DNA of 64,000 nt from Mycobacterium sp. ITM-2016-00318 (GTDB lineage: Bacteria; Actinomycetota; Actinomycetes; Mycobacteriales; Mycobacteriaceae). Positions 8,652 through 16,174 of the stretch are shown here, piece after piece; position 1 is the stretch's first letter; each line of letters starts with the position of its first letter. The translations under genes and the position numbers were made by a program. Where the stretch lies: positions 1,550,001 to 1,614,000 of the forward strand of contig NZ_CP134400.1 of NCBI RefSeq assembly GCF_002968285.2. Direction: 5' to 3'. The notes under the pieces are model-generated. The model was not told where the DNA came from and did not search any database. It saw only the letters and a program-made list of their open reading frames with translations.

Positions 8652-9478
8652 TGGATCTGTGGGTGGTTGGTGTCGTCTTCGTCGTCATCCTGCTCGTGGC
8701 GCTGGCGATCGCTTCGCTGCGCATCGTCAAGGAGTACGAGCGCGGTGTGGCGTTCCGCCTCGGCCGGCTGCGCGGCCCGCTTGGGCCGGGCATCGTCATC
8801 GTGCTGCCCGGCATCGACAAGCTCGTACGTGTAGACCTGCGAACAGTCACGCTGACCATCCCGCCGCAGGAGGTCATCACCCGCGACAACGTGACCGCGC
8901 GCGTCAACGCCGTAGTGCTGTTCCGGGTAACCGATCCCACGAAATCGGTTATGGCCGTGGAGAACTTCGCAGTCGCCACCTCCCAGATCTCACAAACCAC
9001 CCTGCGCTCGGTCGTCGGACGCGCGGACCTCGACACGCTACTCGCGCATCGGGCCGATCTGAATGAGGACCTGGCTGCCTCGATCGCGAGCCAGACGGAA
9101 CCATGGGGAATCAAGGTCGAGGTCGTCGAGATCAAGGACGTCGAGATTCCCGAGATGATGCAGCGGGCGATGGCCCGCGAGGCCGAGGCGGAGCGGGAGC
9201 GGCGCGCGAAGGTGATCAGCGCGCACGGCGAGCTGCAGGCGTCGGCGGAACTGCGTGACGCAGCGATCACGCTCAGCGAGAGCCCCGCGTCGCTGCAGCT
9301 GCGCTACCTGCAGACGCTGCTCGAGCTCGGCGCTGACCAGAACTCGACGGTCGTCTTCCCGATCCCGATGGACATCGTCCGCCCGTTTCTGGAGGGCGCG
9401 CAGAGGAACTCGACAAAGGAGGCGGGCGGTACTGGCGACGCCGTCTCCCACATCAGAAGGGTGAAGTCCGATGAATAG
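8651..9478 (+). CDS. SPFH / band 7 (stomatin, slipin) membrane protein
   Basis: 275 residues. An N-terminal helix (about 3-20) is followed by the band 7 domain: VKEYERGVAFRLGRLRGPLG, VDLRTVTLTIPPQEVITRDN and ISQTTLRSVVGRADLDTLL. A predicted coiled coil follows, around AMAREAEAERERRAKVISA, then a tail. Stomatin-like proteins form membrane microdomain scaffolds and often pair with a partner membrane protein, here probably the 110-residue protein encoded just downstream. The start codon shares one base with the upstream stop (TGATG), so it is translationally coupled to the norB operon. Confidence 0.88.
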   Translation: MDLWVVGVVFVVILLVALAIASLRIVKEYERGVAFRLGRLRGPLGPGIVIVLPGIDKLVRVDLRTVTLTIPPQEVITRDNVTARVNAVVLFRVTDPTKSVMAVENFAVATSQISQTTLRSVVGRADLDTLLAHRADLNEDLAASIASQTEPWGIKVEVVEIKDVEIPEMMQRAMAREAEAERERRAKVISAHGELQASAELRDAAITLSESPASLQLRYLQTLLELGADQNSTVVFPIPMDIVRPFLEGAQRNSTKEAGGTGDAVSHIRRVKSDE

Positions 9479-9803
9479 CGCAGCACCTGATCCGGCAACC
9501 GTAGACGAGCGCGGCGGTGACGAGGTCGATGCCCTGGAGCCCGGTCGCGCCGTGGTCCTCGAGCCCAACCCGCCGGGGATGTGGCGGACGCTGATGGGAT
9601 TGGCAGTCGCCGTGCTGGCGCCGCTGTTCGGCTTCCTCGTGGGCAGCATCTTCGGCGCCGGGACCGTGGGTGACTCGATCGACCCGATGTTTCTGTCCCT
9701 GTTCATCGGCATTGTGATCGGCGGCATCGGGGTGCTCGTTGCGCTTTCCGGCGGGGCGCGGTTGTGGAGGCATATCCATCAAGAGGATGCGGCCGAGTCG
9801 TGA
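9471..9803 (+). CDS. Small two-helix membrane protein, last gene of the norB operon
   Basis: 110 residues overlapping the slipin gene by eight bases. An acidic N-terminal tail (about 35 residues) precedes two hydrophobic helices, LMGLAVAVLAPLFGFLVGSI and MFLSLFIGIVIGGIGVLVAL, and a short charged C-terminus. No family is recognised. Position at the end of a coupled operon suggests a partner of the slipin or of NO reductase. A palindromic hairpin at 9809-9828 follows at once, closing the operon. Confidence 0.7.
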   Translation: MNSAAPDPATVDERGGDEVDALEPGRAVVLEPNPPGMWRTLMGLAVAVLAPLFGFLVGSIFGAGTVGDSIDPMFLSLFIGIVIGGIGVLVALSGGARLWRHIHQEDAAES

Positions 9804-9808
9804 TGTGT

Positions 9809-9828
9809 GTCGTAGCCGGCGCTACGAC
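9809..9828. terminator. Hairpin between convergent norB operon and ctaD
   Basis: Perfect eight-base stem GTCGTAGC / GCTACGAC with a four-base loop CGGC, six bases after the last gene of the norB operon and 36 bases beyond the ctaD stop. It has no long T tract, which is common for mycobacterial terminators, and could serve both strands. Confidence 0.55.
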
Positions 9829-9864
9829 GTCGTGGCCCAACGCATGCTCGAGAGACCTGGCGAC

Positions 9865-11613
9865 CTAGCTGCGATCCGGCTCGGTGCGGGGACCGAAGCC
9901 TTCCTCCGATTCGCCGGCAGTGGCGTGGCGCCCGATGTGCGCCTCGGCGCGCATTCGGTCCACCATGTGCGGGTAGTGCAGCTCGAATGCCGGTCGCTCC
10001 GAACGGATTCGGGGCAGCTCGGTGAAGTTGTGCCGCGGCGGCGGGCAGCTGGTCGCCCACTCCAGCGAGTTGCCGTAGCCCCACGGGTCGTCCACGATGA
10101 CCGGCTCGCCGTAGCGCCAACTCTTGAACACATTCCAGGTGAACGGCAGCACTGAGATACCGAGCGTGAACGCGCCGATCGTGGAGACGACGTTCAAGAC
10201 GGTGAATCCGTCCGTCGGCAGATAGTCGGCGTAGCGGCGGGGCATGCCCTCGTCGCCGAGCCAGTGCTGCACCAGGAACGTGGTGTGGAAACCGATGAAG
10301 GTCAACCAGAAGTGCAGCTTGCCCAGCCGCTCGTCGAGCAGCCGGCCGGTCATCTTCGGGAACCAGAAATACACCCCGGCGTAGGTGGCGAACACGATGG
10401 TGCCGAACAGCACGTAGTGAAAGTGCGCGACGACGAAATAGCTGTCAGTGACGTGGAAGTCCAGGGGCGGGCTGGCCAGCAACACCCCGGTGAGCCCCCC
10501 GGCCAGGAAGGTGACCATGAACCCGACGGCGAACAGCATTGGCGACTCGAACGTCAGCTGGCCCTTCCACATGGTGCCTATCCAGTTGAAGAACTTGATA
10601 CCTGTAGGCACGGCGATCAGGAACGTCATGAAGGAGAAGAACGGCAGCAGGACCGCGCCGGTGGCGAACATGTGGTGCGCCCACACCGCGACCGACAGCG
10701 CGGCGATGCTCATGGTCGCGTAGATCAGTGTGGTGTAGCCGAAGATCGGCTTGCGGGAGAACACCGGGATGACTTCGGTGACGATGCCGAAGAACGGCAG
10801 CGCGATGATGTACACCTCGGGGTGACCGAAGAACCAGAACAGGTGCTGCCACAGCAGCACACCCCCGTTGGCGGGGTCATAGATGTGGGCGCCGAGGTGG
10901 CGGTCGGCGGCCAGACCGAACAGCGCCGCGGTCAGCAGCGGGAACACCATCAACACCAAGATCGACGTCACCAGGATGTTCCACGTGAGGATCGGCATCC
11001 GGAACATCGTCATGCCCGGCGCGCGCATGCACACGACCGTGGTGATCATGTTGACGCCGCCGAGGATGGTGCCCAAGCCACCCACACCCAGCCCGAGAAT
11101 CCACAAGTCGCCACCGGCTCCGGGGCTGTGGATCGCATCCGACAGCGGTGTATAGGCGGTCCAGCCGTAATCGGCGGCGCCGCTGGGGGTGATGAAGCCG
11201 GAGAGGGCCATCAGTGCGCCGAAGACGAACAGCCAGAACGACAACGCGTTGAGCCTCGGAAAGGCGACGTCGGGGGCGCCGATCTGCAGCGGCAGCACCA
11301 AGTTGGCGAAGCCGAACACGATCGGCGTGGCGTAGAACAGCAGCATCGCGGTGCCGTGCATGGTGAACAGCTGGTTGTACTGCTCGTTGGACAGGAACTG
11401 CAGCCCAGGCAGGGTGAGTTCGGCGCGGATGAACAAGGCCATCAGGCCGCCGATGAAGAAGAAGATGAAGCAGGCGACCATGTACATGATGCCGATCAGC
11501 TTGTGATCGGTGGTGGTCACCAGCTTGTAGATGAGGCTGCCCTTCGGCCCGAGCCGGGCCGGGAATGGCCGGCGGGCTTGCAGTCCCTGCAACGGGGGTG
11601 CTTCAGCTGTCAT
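9865..11613 (-). CDS. ctaD: Cytochrome c oxidase (aa3) subunit I
   Basis: 582 residues, twelve membrane helices, terminal oxidase subunit carrying heme a, heme a3 and CuB. The family signatures are [19 protein letters not shown] (CuB His and the cross-linked Tyr), [10 protein letters not shown] (two CuB His) and [12 protein letters not shown] (heme ligands). [16 protein letters not shown] at residues 30-45 is typical of the start. The charged C-terminal tail ([12 protein letters not shown]) matches actinobacterial CtaD. The other oxidase subunits are not in the window, so this may be an extra copy placed beside the NO reductase operon. The start ATG 11613 fits the family. Confidence 0.96.
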   Translation of the reverse strand: MTAEAPPLQGLQARRPFPARLGPKGSLIYKLVTTTDHKLIGIMYMVACFIFFFIGGLMALFIRAELTLPGLQFLSNEQYNQLFTMHGTAMLLFYATPIVFGFANLVLPLQIGAPDVAFPRLNALSFWLFVFGALMALSGFITPSGAADYGWTAYTPLSDAIHSPGAGGDLWILGLGVGGLGTILGGVNMITTVVCMRAPGMTMFRMPILTWNILVTSILVLMVFPLLTAALFGLAADRHLGAHIYDPANGGVLLWQHLFWFFGHPEVYIIALPFFGIVTEVIPVFSRKPIFGYTTLIYATMSIAALSVAVWAHHMFATGAVLLPFFSFMTFLIAVPTGIKFFNWIGTMWKGQLTFESPMLFAVGFMVTFLAGGLTGVLLASPPLDFHVTDSYFVVAHFHYVLFGTIVFATYAGVYFWFPKMTGRLLDERLGKLHFWLTFIGFHTTFLVQHWLGDEGMPRRYADYLPTDGFTVLNVVSTIGAFTLGISVLPFTWNVFKSWRYGEPVIVDDPWGYGNSLEWATSCPPPRHNFTELPRIRSERPAFELHYPHMVDRMRAEAHIGRHATAGESEEGFGPRTEPDRS

Positions 11614-11720
11614 GGGGTCCCCAGACCAATCATCGGGGTCGCATGGATGGTGCTTCTAAGCCTAATACCGCTATCCCTGAGTGAACGGAATTTAGCGGCG
11701 AGAGTTCGGGAATGCCTGCG

Positions 11721-11948
11721 TCAGTTCTCGGTTGATTGTCGAGCACAGAAATCGTGGGCCTCGTCATAGCCATAGTCCCCGCCGTCGCGGAGATATGACC
11801 CACGTGGCGGATCGACTCGATGTGCTGCAGGAGTTTCATGCCGCGGCCCGGCAGGCTCGTCGTGCGCCTCGTCGTACTCGAAGTCAGCGCCCGGGGGTAT
11901 GCGTATGTGATCGGCGCCGGGATTATCAGCGGGCCTGGTCTCTTCCAT
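11721..11948 (-). CDS. Small acidic hypothetical protein with a repeated YDEAHD motif
   Basis: 75 residues, start ATG 11948 with AAAGAGG six bases upstream. The sequence is rich in Asp, Glu, Pro and His, and contains YDEAHD twice (FEYDEAHDEP and YGYDEAHDF), about 40 residues apart. This internal repeat and the good ribosome site suggest a genuine gene although the family is unknown. It sits upstream of ctaD on the same strand, separated by about 107 bases. An acidic/His repeat could bind metal, but that is a guess. Confidence 0.5.
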   Translation of the reverse strand: MEETRPADNPGADHIRIPPGADFEYDEAHDEPAGPRHETPAAHRVDPPRGSYLRDGGDYGYDEAHDFCARQSTEN

Positions 11949-12171
11949 GTCACACCTCTTTCATGGGCGCTCGACTTGCCGCAGGGCGGTCGCCGCATCT
12001 CATTGTCGCGCCGTTGAGGACCACGCGGACATAGAAGTGACACTTCATTGGAGTTTTCTGCAGGGCCACGACAGCGATGGGTTGACCGCCGCCACTTCCC
12101 CGCTGGGTGGCGGGTAGACGACGTCAACATCCTGCGCGTTCCGCTGGTCCGGCAGCTCCACTGGAAAGAAG

Positions 12172-12200
12172 CAGGTCAGGGCCTGTTCAGCCCTGACCTG
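12172..12200 (-). terminator. Strong hairpin terminator after the secreted Cys-containing protein gene
   Basis: Perfect 11-base stem CAGGTCAGGGC / GCCCTGACCTG with a seven-base loop, 11 bases after the stop at 12211. Read on the minus strand it is followed by a pyrimidine-rich stretch with T runs, as expected for an intrinsic terminator. Confidence 0.7.
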
Positions 12201-12210
12201 GCTTCCCTTC

Positions 12211-12603
12211 CTAGCCGTGGCTACCCGGTCCGTATGGGCCGAAGAAGTGGCATCCGACCGGGTTGGTTGCGCAATAGGAACCCGGTGCAGGTGCTGCGGG
12301 CGGCGGAGGCGGCGTCCGCACGGGTTCCGAACCGATCCAAATATGGCTCGCTAGTGGTTCGCCGGTGTTGATGTTCGTGATTGAGACGTTGCCTTCACCG
12401 AACGGGACGTACCAGTAGTCGTGGCAGACATTCGAGTCCCAACCGAACGCCGCTAACGGTCCCAGCGGTACCGGCTGTCCTGGGCACCATGTTCCGGTGG
12501 GATTCTCAGCCGCGGCAGTGCCTGTGCCCAGCCCCAACCCGGCCGCCGCGATGCCGCCTGAGATCAACGCCCCAACGACCGTGTGCCTCATCATCTTGTT
12601 CAT
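12211..12603 (-). CDS. Small secreted protein with Pro-rich segment
   Basis: 130 residues. ATG 12603 has AAAGGA about seven bases upstream and opens a clear signal peptide (MNKMMRHTVVGALISGG, hydrophobic to about residue 28, cleavage near GTAAAEN). The mature part has cysteines in TWCPGQPV, SNVCHDYWY, SYCATNPVGCHFFG (four Cys, possibly two disulfides), a segment PPPPPAAPAPG, and a Gly/Pro/His end. This is the general design of small exported mycobacterial proteins of unknown function. It is followed by a strong terminator. Confidence 0.7.
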   Translation of the reverse strand: MNKMMRHTVVGALISGGIAAAGLGLGTGTAAAENPTGTWCPGQPVPLGPLAAFGWDSNVCHDYWYVPFGEGNVSITNINTGEPLASHIWIGSEPVRTPPPPPAAPAPGSYCATNPVGCHFFGPYGPGSHG

Positions 12604-13086
12604 CCTGTTTCCTTTGTCCACCGCGGCCTCCGGGGCTACAAATTTTGTGTGTGCTTGCTGGAATTTGACGCTGCGGGTAATTTTCCAGCTTGTGCGGTGT
12701 AATTGAACCTTGCCTCTGTTGCTACCGATCTCAATTTCGACATATTCACGGTCCGCCACACGACGAGTGGTCTCGACCACCGAGTCGACGCGCACAAGCG
12801 AAGGGATATCGGCGTGCGCTCCAAACCGGTGCTGGCCGGGGCGCTGTCCCCGGTAGGCCGCGCGGCGTCAGGCTTGGGCCCGGGAATGGCACCGCGCTGG
12901 CCCTCCCGTCGCAGCCATATGAATGGCGCCCGGGAATGTCCACCACAACCCGCCCGGGCCTGGGCCATCCTCGAACTATCGTGGCACGCGGACCGATTGC
13001 ACCGCGTGGGCGCCGGCCTGAAACCCGACCTCAATCGGGGTCGCATCGCCACCACAGTCGCGATGCTCCGCCGAAATGGCACCACG
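12604..13086. other. Intergenic stretch of about 480 bases, no gene accepted
   Basis: A plus-strand frame of 136 codons (12703-13113) is open here, but it has no ribosome site, runs into the 3' end of the convergent MFS gene and resembles no protein I know. The right part should hold the end of the ATP-grasp operon; no clear hairpin was found. Confidence 0.4.
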
Positions 13087-14325
13087 TCATTCGGACGCAA
13101 GCGAGGGCTGTGACGAAAAGCGCTCGTGGTTGACGCTTTCGCGGCGGGCGACGCCCATGTTCACAACCACTCCCAGTGTGAGGACAACGAGCACGGCCCC
13201 GTATGCCGCAGCGAGATCCTTATCAACCAGGTATCCGACCACAGGAAGGGTCGTCGCGGTCGTGACACCGATGACCGCCTGTCGCAGCGCGCCGATCCTG
13301 CCCAGTGTGGACGCCTTCGCCTCGGACTGGAGGATGCTCACTTGTTGGCTGGACGACACCGCCACGCCGAGCCCGAGGACGACCGCACCGAGCAGTACAG
13401 CCGATTGCCCTATGGGACCGGCCAATTCGACGCCGACGGCAATCGTCGCGAAACCCACGATCTGTACCCCGAAGCCAGAGGTGACGGCTCCTCTTCTCGA
13501 CACCTTCGACGAGTACCGTGCCCATAAGGGAGAGGCCATCATGGCCCCGACCGCAAAGCACACATCCAAGATGCCGAGCCAAATTTCATTGCCGTAGAGC
13601 TGGTTGACCAGCGGTGCCAGCGCGACATTGAACGCGGCGATCGTCAGGAAGTCGACGCCCAGTAGGAGCAGCGACAAGACGGAACTGGGGCTGTCGAGGG
13701 CATCTCGGAGTACCGCGCCCCACCCGGGTTTGTCGGCGTCGTCGCCGTCGTGCGTTGACGAGATCATCGATCGCGCCGATGCCAGCGCGTACGCGGCGAC
13801 TGCGTAGGCAGTGGCGGCCGCAAAAAATGCCCACTTCGGCCCTGCGACCCAGAGGAAGGCGCCTGCGACCGCACCACCGACGATCTGACCCGCCTGAACA
13901 GAGACCGTCCATCGCACGTTGTATTGCGGAAGGTCGTCCGGATCGACCGATCGCGGGCCGACCGCGAAGATTCCTGCTCGATAGAACGGGCGGGCGAGGT
14001 TGACGATCAGACCGATGGCGATGCCCATGACCACCAGTCCTACGGGCGCGACGAGATATCCCATCAACGCCAGTGCAGGAACGATCGACGCGACGGCACA
14101 CACCACTGCGGGGTTGACTCGGTCCGCCACACTACCGGCCACCGCCCCCAGCAGGATCGGCACCAGGAACTCGATCACCACAACACCGGTGAATGCGGAA
14201 ACCGATCCCGATTTCTCGAAAAGCGCCTGCCCAAGCGTGATCGTGAAGCAGCCCGAGGCCAGGTTGAACAACATCGACCCGGTCAGCACGGGCAGTCCGG
14301 GCCACTGAGGAGCGATCGACACCAT
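13087..14325 (-). CDS. Major facilitator superfamily transporter (likely exporter) of the ATP-grasp cluster
   Basis: 412 residues with about 12 hydrophobic helices, MFS fold. MVSIAPQWPGLPVLTGSMLF opens the protein at ATG 14325, whose A is also the last base of the upstream TGA, so translation is coupled. Inter-helix loops such as VADRVNPAV and the charged central loop STHDGDDADKPG fit the two six-helix halves; the closest recalled design is the MFS_3/enterobactin-exporter-like group. As last gene of a five-gene biosynthetic operon it probably exports the product or gives self-protection. Confidence 0.8.
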   Translation of the reverse strand: MVSIAPQWPGLPVLTGSMLFNLASGCFTITLGQALFEKSGSVSAFTGVVVIEFLVPILLGAVAGSVADRVNPAVVCAVASIVPALALMGYLVAPVGLVVMGIAIGLIVNLARPFYRAGIFAVGPRSVDPDDLPQYNVRWTVSVQAGQIVGGAVAGAFLWVAGPKWAFFAAATAYAVAAYALASARSMISSTHDGDDADKPGWGAVLRDALDSPSSVLSLLLLGVDFLTIAAFNVALAPLVNQLYGNEIWLGILDVCFAVGAMMASPLWARYSSKVSRRGAVTSGFGVQIVGFATIAVGVELAGPIGQSAVLLGAVVLGLGVAVSSSQQVSILQSEAKASTLGRIGALRQAVIGVTTATTLPVVGYLVDKDLAAAYGAVLVVLTLGVVVNMGVARRESVNHERFSSQPSLASE

Positions 14326-15518
14326 CAGGCAGACTCCAGAACCGGCGTCGGCGCAAGCGCAGCGATGCGGGCCCGATTGCACGCTTCTCGTGGATCGTCC
14401 GCGCGGGCGAGCGCGCCCACGGACCTCCCGTAGCTGGAGTGGACATGCGGCGACACCTGGTCTCCCGCGTTCAGGAGGGTGGTCACGACATCCACGCCAG
14501 GCATCGATCGCGCCTCATCGACGCCGTCCCAACCCGCTATGACGCCGATCTCGACCGGAAAAACGAATTGACTACTCGCGTAACCGAAGTTGTCGACTTC
14601 CGGGATGTCGTCGAGACCCTCGAGCAAGTCACGGACGAAGAGCTCGACAAGATCAAGTCCAGTGGAGGCCCGCACGAGGTCGAGAATCATGTCGCCGCCA
14701 CCCCGAAGGTGTGTTTCGACGATGTGCGCCGCGCCGGCGTCGTCGAGGATCACTTCGGTGTGCAGCAGCCCGCGGTCGATGCCCAACGCTTCAACACACG
14801 CGACCGCAGCGTCCACGATGCGAGTACGGTCCACGAACTCAACTGGGGCCGGGTGCAGGTGTCCGGATTCGACGGCGCCGATGGTGGTCTTGGCGGTCAC
14901 TCCGTGCCATGACGCGCCCGAACGCACGATCAGAGATTCGACACTGAATTCCCTGCCGCGCTTGCGCTCTTCGGCCAAGTAGCCTTCGACCTCGCCTGGG
15001 CGATCATCGAGCCACGCTTGCAGCTCATCGGCCGAACGGTGGAACGTCACGCCTATGCTGGCGCGCCCATCGACCGGTTTCAGCACGATCTCCGACGCCG
15101 GAACCGGACCCGACCATTCGACCCGACCGTCGACAACGAGACCGTGAGCGACGGAACCGAGGCCGGTGGCGTCGAGGCGGGTGCGCATCGCGGACTTGTT
15201 GATCGTGCGATGGGTCACCCCTGGGCTCGGAAAGCGAAGACCCAGCTTCTGAGCGACCAGCGCCCCGGTTGCGACGGCCTCGTCGTGGAGGCAGAGCATG
15301 CCGTCGAACCTGGTTCCGGAAGCAGCCTTGATCACTCTGTTCGCCAACGCGACATGGTTGTCGCCCTCGTATTCCGAAACGTCGATGATCCGCGCGTATG
15401 CGTCGGGCGTAAGCATCGTCTGCGCTGCCCCCGTCTTGATCAGTGTCAGCTCGGCTCCATGTCGACGGGCGACCTCGTGCACGGATGCGATGCCGCCCAC
15501 CACAAGTAGATGAGTCAT
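14325..15518 (-). CDS. ATP-grasp ligase (carboxylate-amine ligase type)
   Basis: 397 residues. Rossmann-like N-terminus (THLLVVGGIASVHEVARR), central domain with INKSAMRTRLDATGL, the ATP-lysine strand EIVLKPVDGRASIGV near residue 145 and metal-binding residues in HIVETHLRGGGDMILD near residue 270. These match ATP-grasp enzymes that activate a carboxylate as acyl phosphate and join it to an amine, like L-amino-acid ligases. It overlaps the GNAT gene upstream by four bases (ATGA) and the MFS gene downstream by one base. Substrates cannot be read from sequence. Confidence 0.85.
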   Translation of the reverse strand: MTHLLVVGGIASVHEVARRHGAELTLIKTGAAQTMLTPDAYARIIDVSEYEGDNHVALANRVIKAASGTRFDGMLCLHDEAVATGALVAQKLGLRFPSPGVTHRTINKSAMRTRLDATGLGSVAHGLVVDGRVEWSGPVPASEIVLKPVDGRASIGVTFHRSADELQAWLDDRPGEVEGYLAEERKRGREFSVESLIVRSGASWHGVTAKTTIGAVESGHLHPAPVEFVDRTRIVDAAVACVEALGIDRGLLHTEVILDDAGAAHIVETHLRGGGDMILDLVRASTGLDLVELFVRDLLEGLDDIPEVDNFGYASSQFVFPVEIGVIAGWDGVDEARSMPGVDVVTTLLNAGDQVSPHVHSSYGRSVGALARADDPREACNRARIAALAPTPVLESA

Positions 15519-16174
15519 GCCGCGGTCCCCCCGGCACCGACAACCATCAGTGCGCTAGCGCCGGTCGGGAGCAGGCGATGTCCCACCCGCGCATCAGTGA
15601 GCTCGCGACTGATGCCGGGGAAGTCGTTCATGTCGACGAGTGCGACGTCGTCGATCATCGCCGTGTCGACGTCACCGACCAGGTTGCGCTCGAGAAGCAG
15701 ACGCCGGCGACCGTCGGGATAGGTGACGGCCTGTGTGCACCGGAACCCGTAGGAGAAGTAATTCCGGAGCGACCGGTGGTTACGTGCCGAGATCTGAGCG
15801 AAACCGCGGTGTGCACCGAGGGCCTCCGCCGTCGCAATGTGGCGGTGAATGCCGGCACGGTGCAACGCACGTCCCTGATACATCGGCAACACCATCGCCG
15901 CGGCGAACGCGACGTCATTGGAAGCCGGTGCACAGGCGGCGAACTCGACGTCCTCACCCGCGGCCACCAGGTCGGTGGTCAGCGCGAGGTATGCCACCAA
16001 GTCGTCTCCATCGAAGAAGCCGAGCGACTCGCCGAAGACGTTCAAGTGACCGCGGACGAACATCTCCTCGTCGTCCTCGCGAACGTAGAAGTCAGAGTCG
16101 GAGAGGCTGCCGAGTACGACATCGCGCAGAGCGATGACCGCGTCGTAGTCCTCCTGGTCAAGCTGACGCCACAT
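15515..16174 (-). CDS. GNAT-family N-acetyltransferase
   Basis: 219 residues. LREDDEEMF-like acidic start, then a GNAT core with FAACAPASNDVAFAAAMVLP, YQGRALHRAGIHRHIATAEA (acetyl-CoA-loop region) and the last strands ISARNHRSLRNYFSYGFRC, where Asn-x-x-Ser-x-x-x-Tyr-x-x-x-Gly-Phe is the classical GNAT motif B. It overlaps the double ATP-grasp gene by 17 bases and the second ligase by four. In the operon it probably acylates an amine of the product or of its precursor. Confidence 0.78.
   Translation of the reverse strand: MWRQLDQEDYDAVIALRDVVLGSLSDSDFYVREDDEEMFVRGHLNVFGESLGFFDGDDLVAYLALTTDLVAAGEDVEFAACAPASNDVAFAAAMVLPMYQGRALHRAGIHRHIATAEALGAHRGFAQISARNHRSLRNYFSYGFRCTQAVTYPDGRRRLLLERNLVGDVDTAMIDDVALVDMNDFPGISRELTDARVGHRLLPTGASALMVVGAGGTAA

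Noticed and set aside
10264..11769. 501-codon plus-strand frame opposite ctaD
   Set aside because: Repetitive His/Gly/Glu/Gln-rich antisense of a real membrane-protein gene.
12703..13113. 136-codon plus-strand frame in an intergenic region
   Set aside because: No ribosome site, runs into the convergent MFS gene and has no recognisable motif.
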